Under the pieces are notes generated by a model. That model was not told the origin of the DNA, did no database searches, and saw nothing but the letters and a program-made list of their open reading frames with translations. DNA of 18,055 nt from the NCBI GenBank assembly GCA_015852425.1, contig JAAAIG010000521.1:9503-27557 (forward strand), in the 5' to 3' direction. The position numbers were made by a program, and so were the translations under genes. The DNA is from Gryganskiella cystojenkinii. Its lineage: Eukaryota; Mortierellomycota; Mortierellomycetes; Mortierellales; Mortierellaceae. Shown one piece after another: positions 1 to 10,341 of this stretch. Every line of letters begins with the position of its first letter. Within the stretch, counting starts at the first letter, position 1.

Positions 1-647
1 TGAGAAACGATGGGGTTTAATAGTCTAGTGTTTGGGCGTACATGACAGATCATAACAAGAAAAAAAACGGGACAAGTTTGTTCAGAACTTGACCTTTGGG
101 GAAAAGTGTGTGTATGGTCAAGCATTGGATAGGACACATGAAGTCACGGATAAGCAGGTACAAAAAAATCGCTCGCTTTCGTGCTGCAAGAAGGGTCAAG
201 AGGACCAGATATACTTATTTTGTTCATAATGACATGCATGGGGGAATTGCGCTAAAACTAGAGGATGCAGAGTTCGACAGTAGTGAAGAGAGATTACCGA
301 CAAGGATACTACGCAATTGTCAGAAGTGAGGGCGAGAATGAGGCAAAACCAGAGGGTGACTCGCAGACACAGGTGAATAGATATGAAGGTTTCTACGCCC
401 TTTTTGTTCGAATACTTCCCTCTCCTTCCGAGATTCCGATTGCTTATTCCTTCTCTTATTGCCTGCCAACTTTTTTTGCTTTCTTTCTTCTTCCTTCACT
501 TTTATTTACTCTGAACTCTCTTCTCCTCCCTCCCCACAACCACCACCAATCCGGCATCCACAGCTCCGCACTTTTGTATTCTCCTCCACTCGGCTCTGTC
601 ACCTTGTCTCCCTTCCTTTCTTTCTTACACACTCTTACATCGCAATT
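1..647 (+). promoter_or_regulatory. Urease upstream region and leader
   Basis: No convincing gene is seen here; the short open frames do not resemble a known family. From about 410 the sequence becomes strongly pyrimidine-rich, as is common just before fungal start codons. The last upstream ATG is at 383, and the stretch from 386 to 647 has none, so ATG 648 would be the first start in a transcript beginning in the pyrimidine tract. GATAAG (149-154) and GATAGG (128-133) are present, but each is preceded by G, so neither fits the full HGATAR consensus. No clear TATA box was seen. Confidence 0.5.
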
Positions 648-3600
648 ATGAAACTCGTACCGCGCGAACTGGACAAGCTGGTCCTGCACCAGGTCGGATA
701 CCTGGCACAAAAGCGTCTAGCCCGCGGTCTCCGACTTAACAACACGGAGGCCACAGCACTGATAGCCAGTCAACTCGCAGAGTTTATTCGCGACGGTCGA
801 CACTCGGTTGCTGATCTCATGGATCTCGGTAAACAGTTCTTGGGTCGTCGTCAAGTCCTCCCCGGTGTAGCCGATATTTTGGTTGAGGTCCAGATTGAGG
901 GGACTTTCCCCGATGGTACAAAACTGGTGACCGTCCATGATCCGATCAGCAACGAGAATGGAAACCTAGAGTTGGCACTCCATGGCAGTTTTTTACCAAT
1001 ACCGGATGTGGATCGGTATTTTCCGCCGATTACAGAACAAGAGGAAGTCGCCTTCCCTCATCCACCGGGTGCGGTGGTCACAGCTCCTGGTTCTTTGACC
1101 TTGAACAAGGGTCGTCAACGTCTTCGACTCGAGATCACAAACACGGGAGATCGTCCTATCTTGGTGAGTTTTGTTGGTGCAGGCTATTCTTGGAACGTGT
1201 TTAATCATATCTCCTCGGATGAATCCAAACTGGTGCCTTCCATGCAGGCTGTGGAATGCACGGATTCATCTTTTTTCTCGCCCACCCACACGACACTTCT
1301 CATTACTCCGACGGCGACACAACATTTTGATACGCCATCTTGTGTCATGGACACTATGGACCAATCCCTTGTTTGCCACCAAACGGAGGATAAAAACAAG
1401 CTCTGAACTTAATTTTTTTCCGTGGGCAAACATAAAGAACAAGAGTGAGAGGGGTTAATTTTTTCATGTGTCAGAGTCGTATCGTATCTTTCATTCCACC
1501 CTATCGGATATCACTCTAGGAGACTTATCATTATCAAGGACTATCATATCATTCGCTCCAAGGGAGCAATCAATCACAAGGGGGAGTTGAATTAGACGGA
1601 GACAACAAATTGGTTGCCTATCTTTCTCGCGTGTTTGCTTTGTTTACCTTTTGTGCTTTGTGCTCCACTCTTCCTTTTTTTCTCCTTTCCCTACGGTGCC
1701 CTTGATTGCGTTCTGGTGTCGACAAAGCTTGGATCTGTGTAAGGGAGGAGGAGGGGGGATTGACATCATGTTCTCTTCATTTTTCACTTGTTTCTGGACC
1801 AAACGATTTTTTGCGATATGGTTCTCCATTCCAGTGTTGTCATTTACCATCATTGCTACTTTACTGCCCACCTCTAAGTGTATGCCACTCGATCAGTCGA
1901 CGAGCGGCATAAGAAAAAAGGAGAGAACGAAGCAAGTGATTTTACTGCTTGATCTAGGAGCATTTTACGAATCAAACAAATAGCTAGTCGCAAACTGAGA
2001 GAAATTAGTATCCCAAAAGTGCGATCTCCAATGACTTATCCCCTCCCTGATTTTTTTTTTATTTTTTACATTCAGGTGGGATCCCATTTTCACCTTATTG
2101 AAGCAAACAGCGCTTTGAAAATGGATCGTGCGCTGGCCTATGGCAGGAGGCTCGATATCCCGGCCGGATCCGCAATCCGATTCGAGCCCGGAGAGAAACA
2201 TACGGTAACGATCGTGAGCATTGGAGGCAAAAAGCGAATCTCGGGAGGTAACAACTTGGCGACAGGAATCGTCGACCCTGAGAGACTCCACGAGATCATG
2301 TCCAAGTTGATTGCAAAGAACTTTATGCATTTTGATCAATCTCCGGCCGTGAACGCTCACCCGCTCCCGGAATACACGATCCCAAGGGAGGTCTATCAGT
2401 CATTTTATGGACCCACGGTCGGGGATAGGGTCCGATTAGGCGATACGAACCTCTGGGTCGAGATCGAGCGGGATTTTACGCATTACGGAGACGAATGCAA
2501 GTTTGGAGGTGGCAAGGTCCTGAGAGAAGGTATGGGTCAGGCCAACGGGATCGCGGATGCGGATGCGCTGGACTTGGTGATCACGAACGCCATTATCTTG
2601 GATTACACTGGAATTTATAAGGTAACCCCCCCCCCAGTTACACTACAGAAAAAGAATCTTGAGACCACAGTTTTTGTTGTTTTCAGTGATGTTTCTAACC
2701 AACGATTCTATATTTTTATTTTGCCCCCTCTCTCTTTTTAGGCCGATATCGGTGTCAAGAAGGGTCTTATCGCGGGAATCGGTAAAGCCGGCAACCCAGA
2801 TGTGATGGAGGATGTCTCGCCCAACATGGTCGTCGGGGTGACAACAGAGGTCATGGCAGGAGAACACCTGATTGTGGTCGCTGGAGGTATCGATACTCAT
2901 GTCCATTACATCTGTCCACAACTGATTGAGGAGGCCCTCACCTCAGGTTTGACAACACTTGTGGGAGGCGGTACGGGGCCCAACACGGGCTCGAACGCAA
3001 CGACTTGTACCCCGGCTGCCGAGTTTATCAAGATGATGATGCAGGCAACAGATAACTCACCTGTCAACCTCGGTATCACTGGCAAAGGCAACACTGCGAA
3101 TTTGGAGGGAGTCCATGATCAAGTCAAGGCTGGTGTGGTCGGATTGAAGTTGCATGAGGACTGGGGCACGACGCCTGCTGCAATTGATAACTGCTTGACT
3201 GCCTGTGATCTCTACGATGTTCAGGTACACTATTGACCTTGAGTGTCTATGCTGTCCACTCACTGTTAGTACCAGCGCAATGACTAATCGATTCTATCCT
3301 GTCCTTCATACACAGGCTACCATTCACACGGATACTCTCAACGAGGCTGGATTCGTTCAATCGACCGTCGCTGCCATCCGGGGTCGCACCATCCACACGT
3401 ACCACACCGAGGGTGCAGGAGGAGGACACGCTCCTGACATCATCACTGTCTGTGGTCAAGCCAACGTGTTGCCCTCAAGTACCACGCCAACTTTGCCTTT
3501 CACGAAGAACACACTGGATGAACACATTGACATGTTGATGGTCTGTCATCACCTGGATAAGAACTTGCCCGAGGATGTTCATTTCGCAGAGAGTCGTATC

Positions 3601-4422
3601 CGAGGAGAGACGATCGCGGCCGAGGGTTGTCTTCATGATATGGGTGCGATCAGTATGATCAGTAGTGATGCTCAAGCGATGGGTCGTATAGGCGAGGTCG
3701 TTAGTCGGACGTGGATGTTGGCAGACAGAATGAAGCAAGTCCGGGGTCATATTCAGGACGAGAGGCCCGGTGCGGTCCCCACCACGGCGGATAACTTCCG
3801 TGTCAAGCGTTATGTTGCCAAGTACACCATCAACCCGTAAGTTTGTGTTAACAAGACTTGCGATCTGATACCTGATTTTTTTTCTTTGCAATTTCACTGA
3901 CCGAGCATTCTTGGTTCTTTTCTCGTTCCTTTTCAAAAAAAAAGTGCGATTGCTCACGGCTTCTCGCATCTCGTGGGATCAATCGAAGTCGGCAAGATGG
4001 CAGATCTGGTCATGTACAGTCCCTCATGCTTTGGCACAAAACCTCAGCATGTCATCAAATCCGGTGTCGTGACTTATTCTGCCATGGGTCTTGCCAATGG
4101 CTCTATCCCGTCAACACAACCGATCATGCTCCGACCCATGTTTGGTGCAATCGGTTCCGCAGCTTCGGCTAATTCGATCGTCTTTATGAGCCAAGCGGCT
4201 GTGGATCTCAAACGTGGGGAGGAGTACGGTTTGAAGAAACGGGTCGAACCGATCAAGAACTGTCGTGACATCTCCAAGGCCGACATGAGACTGAACGATT
4301 TCTGTCCTGTGGTCAAGGTCGATCCCGAGTCGTTTGAAGTCAGTGTCGAGGATGTGATGATTAGTGATATGGTCAAACCAGCGGACACGTTACCCCTTGC
4401 CCAATCCATGTACATATTCTAA
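648..4422 (+). CDS. URE1: Urease (single-chain gamma-beta-alpha fusion)
   Basis: This nickel enzyme hydrolyses urea to ammonia and carbamate in the cytosol. Exons read 648-1163, 2076-2621, 2742-3224, 3316-3836 and 3945-4422, giving 847 aa, close to plant and fungal ureases (about 840). The order is a gamma-like part (from residue 1), a beta-like part ([12 protein letters not shown] onward) and the catalytic alpha part ([22 protein letters not shown] onward). Residue numbers coincide with jack bean urease: nickel ligands H407, H409, K490 (carbamylated), H492 within [10 protein letters not shown]519, H545 and D633, plus flap C592/H593 and R609. The start is the first in-frame ATG with A at -3. 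Introns are 912, 120, 91 and 108 nt. The first junction gives PIL-VGSH where relatives have PIQVGSH. The last acceptor follows nine A's, with its pyrimidine tract further upstream. Maturation would need UreD/F/G proteins, which are not in this window. The gene converges on the hydrolase gene, with 153 bp between stops. Confidence 0.98.
1164..2075 (+). other. Urease intron 1, unusually long (912 nt)
   Basis: The donor is TTG|GTGAGT and the acceptor follows a long T tract (2051-2066), ending ACATTCAG. It is phase 0. Joining the exons gives the continuous urease motif [17 protein letters not shown], so no coding exon is missing. It is about eight times longer than the other three introns of the gene. 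Open frames inside it do not resemble any protein I know. It contains the GATA cluster described separately. Confidence 0.9.
1480..1550. promoter_or_regulatory. Clustered GATA-factor motifs inside urease intron 1
   Basis: Eight TATC cores (minus-strand GATA) start at 1480, 1485, 1502, 1509, 1526, 1532, 1542 and 1547, plus one plus-strand GATA at 1507. Four fit the full HGATAR consensus on the minus strand: CGATAG (1501-1506), TGATAA (1525-1530), TGATAA (1531-1536) and TGATAG (1541-1546). A fifth, AGATAG, lies near 1618-1623. Chance predicts about 0.2 consensus sites in 71 bp on both strands. AreA/NIT2/Gln3-type GATA factors activate nitrogen-scavenging genes in fungi; binding here is inferred. 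Confidence 0.45.
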
Positions 4423-4575
4423 ATCCCCCCCCCGCCTTGGGAGCCGTCGCCCCTTCACCCTCTCATAACTCTGTTATTGCTTCACTTGTTTTCATATTCA
4501 TACCCATAGTTCATTTTACTCCTTGATAAAAAAATCCGGAATTGTATACTATTCGAATATTCTCTTTTTCACTCT
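4423..4575. other. Convergent spacer between urease and hydrolase stop codons
   Basis: These 153 bp must hold the 3' UTR and polyadenylation signals of both convergent genes. There is a C run just after the urease stop and an AT-rich stretch with overlapping small palindromes around 4552-4563. No canonical AATAAA was seen for either strand, so the two transcripts may overlap. Confidence 0.5.
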
Positions 4576-5910
4576 TTATGCCTCGACCTTGGAAGCGCGG
4601 TGAGTCTCAACGACCTTTGTGGTAAAATTGGCCAGTAAATGAATAGCAAGCTCACCACATCTGCGTTGCTCATCATTCGTCCAGTCACCACGGGCTATTT
4701 GGAGGGATAAACGTCAAGAACGAGGATGGACGAGATGACAGATAAGTGTCTTTTAACCTTAAACGTATAATATAATACAAAGGAACCACGCATTCAAGAC
4801 GCGACACGATTTTTTTTTCTTTCTTGCTCCTTTCATCTTACCTCCAGTCCATCCATGGTTCACGGTGTCGAAGCGATGATGCTCAGACTTGACATTGAAC
4901 TTTCTCTCATTCACCGCGGCAACCAAGGCGACCTGTTATTGACGGAAGTGATATTATCCGGTTGAAGGTCAGTTTGAAGAATCTCAAAAGGAGACAACGC
5001 GCTACGCGTTACACAAAAAGCCAAGATGTTTAACCGGTGCATAGGGAACCTCTGCAAGAACAAAAAAGAAAGTTAAATGAAACTTTCCTCGCCTCCTCCA
5101 TACTTTGGGGGACATGGCAAAACATTCTCCCCAAGATTACTCAGATGACCTTCTTACCATATCAGCGTCATCGCTAGCAGGCAGCAAGATGACCGGGCAA
5201 CGAGTCGCGTTCATAAGCTCAATTGTCATTCTGGAAGGGTGAGGACCACCGGCGGCCAAGAACGTCATTCGCTCGTCCGCGGCCGCGGCCAATGCGATCA
5301 TGGCACCCCAGCATTGTCCATAGATTACGAAATCCGTGCATCCATCCTGCTTCAAGTCCTCAACCGCGGCCAGGATAAGGTCATCGAGATGAGCAGGTGC
5401 GCCGTACGATCCATTGGCACCGATCCAACTCACCATCTTGGCCCCATCACCAAGAAATTCAGCGGGCAAGCTGTCCAATCCGGACTGTTGGAAGCAATGG
5501 GGGACCGAGACTTGGAATCCACCGTGAGCTTGGGCAAGACGCTATCGAAAACAAAAAGAGGGAAAAAAAATATAAAAAAGAAAGTGGAAAGTGAGAGATA
5601 TGTCCATCAAGACATTGCGCGAGGGCGTGAGAAAAAAAAGGGTGATTCAGGGGAGGAGGGAAAAAGAGAGTGGTAGAACGTCGCTTATCACAAAAAAAAA
5701 GTGAATCTTTACATCGTAAAACTGGTGGGTGGTAGGATGGTATCCAAAGACATCATAGATACCAATGATACCGATGGTCGCAGTTTTGGGTCCAGTACGA
5801 TACGTCTTGTTCTCGCGACCCGAGAAGCTCAGGTTCTTGAGCTCTCCCTGGTTCTGCCAGACGGTATGGGTCGCAGGGGTGTTGCAGCAGGACTCGGATA
5901 AGTTGGCCAT
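4576..5910 (-). CDS. Dienelactone hydrolase family protein (AIM2-like alpha/beta hydrolase)
   Basis: This is a small alpha/beta hydrolase. Exons on the minus strand are 5910-5713, 5541-5158, 4932-4842 and 4694-4576, with introns of 171, 225 and 147 nt, giving 263 aa, normal for the family. The likely triad is C143 in the elbow YGQCWGAM, D190 or D191 in LLPASDDADM, and H220 in VNHGWTGARGDW. The HPS motif (167-169) and the N-terminal CC pair also occur in fungal DLH proteins such as yeast Aim2. There is no signal peptide or membrane segment, so it is probably cytosolic. ATG 5910 is chosen because MANLSESCCNTP matches the usual short N-terminus and it has A at -3 and G at +4. The substrate is unknown; family members open lactones or cleave esters, and nothing here shows which. 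It converges on urease, so the two do not share a promoter. Confidence 0.92.
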
Positions 5911-6039
5911 AGTTAAGGAAGAGGGGAAAGCGGATGACGGGGTCACTAGGGGTGAGATGGGAATGAAAGGGTGAGAATGAAAGGGTGGGAAAGAGTTGAT
6001 AGAACGAAAGTTGCTTGAAAATGGGCTCAGAAAAAAAAA
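5911..6039 (-). promoter_or_regulatory. Hydrolase upstream region
   Basis: This is the immediate 5' flank of the minus-strand hydrolase gene. On the minus strand it is pyrimidine-rich (repeated TTTCA/CCCTTT-like words), consistent with a fungal leader. No TATA or CCAAT box was recognised. Confidence 0.4.
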
Positions 6040-6310
6040 AAGGGCTTTGAGCGGCGTGGCTCAGTAGCCACTAGAATCGAAGCGCACAAGGCCGACGACG
6101 GCCCGCTCTGGCTCATTCAACCCTGCACATCACCGCCCTCGGCCCCAGTTTGGCTCAGTATGGCCCAGTGGTTAGCCATATTGTCGTAAAAGCTATGAAT
6201 GCATGTGTTTCAATGCTGCATTAGGTTTGAGCCGGTTCGGGCTAACCTTGACCGGAAGGGTCGGTCCACCCAGGACGGGCTGGGCTGGACTGTGAACGTC
6301 GAAAGGCCAA
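6040..6310. repeat. GC-rich, hairpin-rich island with tRNA-promoter-like words (possible repeat relic)
   Basis: This stretch is visibly richer in G+C than its AT-rich flanks and has no reading frame. It has several short inverted repeats: TGGCT-CAGT-AGCCA (6057-6070), GGCCG-ACGA-CGGCC (6090-6103), and GGTTAGCC (6170-6177) pairing with GGCTAACC (6240-6247). The word TGGCTCA/TGGCCCA recurs at 6057, about 6109, 6151 and 6161. TGGCCCAGTGG (6161-6171) matches a Pol III A box, and GGTTCGGGC (6234-6242) resembles a B box. No complete cloverleaf could be drawn, so a decayed SINE or other repeat is more likely than a functional tRNA. Confidence 0.35.
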
Positions 6311-8764
6311 AAGGAAATAACCACCCGGAACAGTTAGATTAACATTATACGAGAAAAATTACAAGGCTATTTATAATTTATTCTCACATTTTCTTATTTC
6401 CCAAGCTAGGTTTGCTATCCTCCAGGCGTCGCCCCTTCCAAAAAAAAATGAACACTTTCATTTTGTCGCAAAAATGATCATCAGCAAGCCTGTTCGCGTC
6501 CTTGGAAGGAGCCCATTTGTCAACGAAATGAAACCAAAGATGACATAGGAAAACAAAAAAAAACAATGAAAAAATGAACGACCACGTTTTAGAGATGGCT
6601 CAGGGGGTGTGTTGAGGAAAGAAGTAAATAACAATAGTCCTCCAGTCCAGGTGGTGTGAGGGGTGGGCGAAGGGCAGGAGGGGGATGGGGGAGTAGGGAA
6701 TGAACATGGAGGCGAGTTGCAAAAAAAAGAAATGACAAGAATGAAAGAAGATAAAAAAGGTCCCACGAAAATTATGAAACGCTCGCTTTTTTATGTCCTT
6801 TTGTCTGTTGTGCCTTTTCTAAAGAGTCCAGGTTCCAAAGTTGTGGAAGGGGAGGAGTTGAGGAGACTAAGGATCGACCTTCCAGCTCGCTCTCATTTCT
6901 GTGTGCAGGTACAGTACTGTCTGTACAAGGCATCGGTACTTCGTTTTTTACTCTTCTAGCAGTACCTAGCCTCAACCCCCCTCTCTCTTCTTGTCCCCCT
7001 CTTACCCCTCCTTGTCCATCAGCTTTGCTTTCGTTTTGTACTCGCGACGCGCACTAGAACTGAAGGAGAGTCGACTTGAAATTTCCAAGGAATGGGAAGG
7101 CAAAGGGAGGACAATAAATGCACAGTTAATTTTTTTGAGTACAAAATATATATATATATATATTGTCCCGCTTGCGGCGTTGCTAAAAAAAGAACGAAAA
7201 GAAAAGCCAAGGTATGAAAAAGGCAAAGGGAGAGAAAGAAACAACACAAAACGCACAAGCCATGGTCGAATCGCTCAATTAATGAACTAAAACACAGAGA
7301 AGTATCTCAATACATTTTATATTGCGCGATGATTGCTCACTTGACGGAAGGCAATCCTCAAACAAAGGGGAGTCAAAAACAACAAAAGGTACGAGGTCAA
7401 TGATTGAACGCGGACTGAACGCGTCAGGATCGATGTTCCATCCCCCACCTCTTCGCCCAGTCGCCTAATTTGGTGCTCAAAATGAGCCCCATCCCCCCTT
7501 CCCCTTCTGCGCTCTTTCTGTTTTGTTTTTTAGTCAACCACAGCCAGCTGTGGCGTCCAATCCAAAAAGCCAGGGGAAAGAATGAGAGTGAGATGGTGAG
7601 GGGAAAAGTGTGGTTTCTTTGAGGTTGCGGGCTGCTAGTCTTTTACATGCAGAGACCAAAAAAAAGCCCCGTCTCTCTGTCCCACTCCCTCCCCCTGAAC
7701 AATTTTTCGCGCCGCCCATGGGTTTTTGTCGCTTTTCTTAGTCCCCCCCAATCCCTCTCACATATCTTTTCTAATTGAATTCTCTCCCGACAGGGTTGAT
7801 TCTCAGTTAGTCTATGGGCTTGGGAGGAATGTCTAAAACTAGTAAAAAGAAAAAAAAACCTAGAATTGCCGATCAGAATAATCGGATGGTCGGTAAAAAG
7901 TGGCCCGTGAACTGTCGAGTTTCTCTTTTCTTCCATCGTTGTGCCTGTGATCGCCCAGTCTAGATATCGGTTCTTTCCCGGAGATTGTTTTTACAAACAA
8001 AGAACAAGCAATAAATACACGCACACGAAAAAACAAAAAACAAATAACAAATGGTAAAAAGCGTCTCCTAGAGCCAAAGTCCTTGAGTTATGTTGGAACA
8101 GTAAAACAAAAAAAAAAGAAAAAAAGCAGGCACCCGGCAATCTGAGGATCAATCTCCCTTTCTTCGCGTTTTCTCCCCCTCCCCTGACCTTGATATCGCG
8201 AATTCAGGGTAGAAAAAGGTAGGAAGTACTGTACCTAAAACCAATTGGCAAAGCATGAAAAAGCCGTTCTCGAAACGAACCCTTGGGTTGTACGGTCTGG
8301 GTGTGTTTGGATTCCTAAATGCCCCCAGATCTCTTGTACAGCAATCATCAAAGGGAACAAGGGAACCCGGGCCATGGCTCGTCCGTTTTGATTCTCTTTA
8401 AGCGCTGCTATTTTGTCGTTATTTCAACTTGCTTGTTCTCAAGCCCGAGTCCATTGATTGGTCCCTCAGTCATCCTGTCCCTGGATTTTTTACAACTGCC
8501 AACAATGAGGGAGAGCTAGAAAACACAAGGGAAAAATGCGATATGCATATGGCAATCCGTTCAGTCCATTGATTGCCCGTATCTGTGTTTATTGTCTCCT
8601 CTAAGGTGGTCCAAGATTCTCGGCTGCATCTCTGCATCAATCTCTTCGAGGGCATCTCGAGAGCTGCATCACCGAGAAGAGATTTTTTGGACCTGATAAA
8701 CAAGAAACTGCAGATAAAAAGACGCGTTTTACTGAAGAAAACAAACTGCCTTTTTTTCGTAGCA
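6311..8764. other. Long gene-poor stretch
   Basis: No reading frame here looks like a real protein; those present are low-complexity translations of A/G- or C/T-rich sequence. It holds many A or T runs of seven or more, the (AT)9 repeat listed separately and scattered purine-rich and pyrimidine-rich blocks. An ACAGTACTGT palindrome lies at 6911-6920. No tRNA, rRNA or transposon coding sequence was recognised. Confidence 0.6.
7146..7163. repeat. (AT)9 microsatellite
   Basis: Nine perfect AT units lie in non-coding DNA between the hydrolase and zinc-finger genes. It is a simple repeat likely to vary in length between strains. Confidence 0.95.
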
Positions 8765-8965
8765 TTCTGAGCCCTCCCTTCCTCTTCCTTTCCTTCTTCC
8801 TCTCTCTCCTTCCTTTGGCTTCTTTCTCTTTCCCCTCCCTTGGCTCTCTCGCGCTTGCGGGAACCCCCTTGCTGGCTCTGTCTTTGTCTTTTTGTTCTCT
8901 TTTCTTCCCTTTGATCCATCCCACCCATCCCCCACTTGGGTTCCTTTTTTTTTTCTTTGCTTTTG
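8765..8965 (+). promoter_or_regulatory. Pyrimidine-rich tract, possible upstream promoter or leader
   Basis: About 200 bp of nearly continuous C/T on the plus strand resemble the tracts just before the urease and zinc-finger starts. It could mark a distal start site for the zinc-finger gene, a separate short transcript, or only skewed composition. It is followed at 9014 by ATG opening a 41-codon frame (MPQQTKHHQQSYNKKEKK...) that stops at 9139 and resembles no known protein. Confidence 0.3.
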
Positions 8966-9139
8966 CAATACATCAAAAAAAGTCACCCTTCAAACACGTC
9001 CTATCTACTCAATATGCCGCAACAGACAAAACACCACCAACAGTCGTACAACAAGAAAGAGAAAAAAAATACTCCTCGTTCTTCTCCCTCAAATGAATGG
9101 AAAGAAACACAAACCATAGGTCCTTTTTTTTGTTCCTGA

Positions 9140-9911
9140 TCCATGACAATGATAAACAGCTTCACAACAGACTTTCAGCATGATCTTACTTTCAAGGACT
9201 AGATTCTTGGCATGACATGGTGGGTGATGATCGTGATGATGATGACGGAAGGAGGGGAAAGAGTAGGATGAGGGGACACAAAATGAAGGAACGAGGGAAT
9301 ATTTGTTTCTTCAAGTTATTCCTCTGATCAAGGCTGAGATGGTGTTCTTCTCCTGGTGAGCAATAAAAAAATGGTTTTTCTTTTGGACCTTTAATTTTTT
9401 TTTTTCAAAGTTGGTCCGTGGTCATTCTCATTACTCTCCATCTCAAGAGCTGAGAGGCGAGCTGCTTTGTAGGCTGGCGTTCTTTTCCTTTCGTTCTTTT
9501 TTCAATTGCTCATTGACGCTCCTCATTTTTTTTGTTCTCTTCCAATTCATCATCAGACCCCCTTCTTTTCCTTTGACTACTCTTGGAGCTTGAAAAAACT
9601 AGTTGGAGGTCGAAGAGTTGAACCTGCCTTTTTGATTTCTGGAAAAAGAAGCAAAATAGCCCCTCGTTCCCCTTCGATTCAATTGATTTTGTCTTTTTTA
9701 CTCTTTGTTGCTGTACTGTACCACGATCCCATCCCACCCATCCCCCTTTGTGTTGCGGGGTCCCTTGTTTCCAGCTTCAATTCCGTTGTTGCCATCTCTT
9801 TGCTGTCCCTCCCTTTGTCTCTTCTTTTCGTGCAAGCATCGTCGTCACCATCGTTCGGTCCATTATCTCTCCTCCCTTTTTTGCCAGAATTAGTCTTTCC
9901 TCCGGGATTTC
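9140..9911 (+). other. Distal upstream region of the zinc-finger gene
   Basis: No gene was recognised. There is a GAT-rich run near 9225-9246 and increasing pyrimidine content from about 9480. Open frames here translate to S/F/L-rich low-complexity sequence, as expected from C/T-rich non-coding DNA. Confidence 0.5.
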
Positions 9912-9919
9912 TATTTAAA
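9912..9919 (+). promoter_or_regulatory. TATA-like element TATTTAAA for the zinc-finger gene
   Basis: TATTTAAA is followed by about 270 nt of pyrimidine-rich, ATG-free sequence and then a 5' UTR intron donor. This is consistent with a core promoter whose start site lies near 9940-9960. Confidence 0.4.
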
Positions 9920-10190
9920 AGGACGCCAGAGCGGAGGCCCCCACACATTTTTTTGTCTTCGTATATCTCTTTCGTCTTTTCTTCTTTGTCGTCCTTTCGC
10001 CATTCTTTGACCAACAGTCTAACTCACAGAAAAAAAATTATCAAACGATCAAGCTCCAACAGACTCTCAATCAACACTCTCTCCTCTTCCTCATTACTCC
10101 TCCACCACCACCCTCTCCTTCACCACATCTTTCTATTTTCATCCTTCAGTCAACGACCTTCCTAAAACCGATTTTTTTGCTCTTGCCTCT

Positions 10191-10341
10191 GTAAGTTGGC
10201 GTAGCTTGTCTGTATACGAGTCTGTTTGAGCATGAAATGATATCAGTGCTTGTCTCTTAAACAGCATGAATTTTTGTTCCTCTTCCTCTGCATGCAAAGA
10301 CTAAGTGTTGATTAATCTCTCTACCTCTTTTTTTTTTGCAG
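10191..10341 (+). other. 5' UTR intron of the zinc-finger gene (151 nt)
   Basis: The donor CTCT|GTAAGT matches the consensus fully, and the acceptor TTTTTTTTTTGCAG has a strong pyrimidine tract. Upstream ATGs in the region, such as those in GCATGAAATGAT and AGCATGAAT, lie inside this intron. After its removal the leader from about 9920 to 10495 has no ATG at all, making 10496 the first start codon. That coincidence supports splicing. Confidence 0.7.

Noticed and set aside
96..329. 77-codon basic open frame left of urease
   Set aside because: It resembles no family, has no splice or promoter context, and such frames are expected by chance in the upstream region.
459..647. In-frame N-terminal extension of urease
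   Set aside because: The extension has no ATG, translates a pyrimidine-rich leader and is absent from known ureases; MKLVPREL matches the usual start.
8470..8986. Minus-strand K/R/E-rich frames opposite the pyrimidine tract
   Set aside because: They are purine-rich low-complexity translations of C/T-rich DNA, with no domain and no promoter on that strand.
9220..9335. Possible box C/D snoRNA (GTGATGA near 9233 and CTGA near 9321)
   Set aside because: The GATGA words come from a GAT-rich run, and no convincing terminal stem joins the two boxes.
9506..10165. 219-codon S/F/L/P-rich frame before the zinc-finger gene
   Set aside because: Its composition is that of a pyrimidine-rich leader and it overlaps the TATA-like element and 5' UTR; no homology was recognised.
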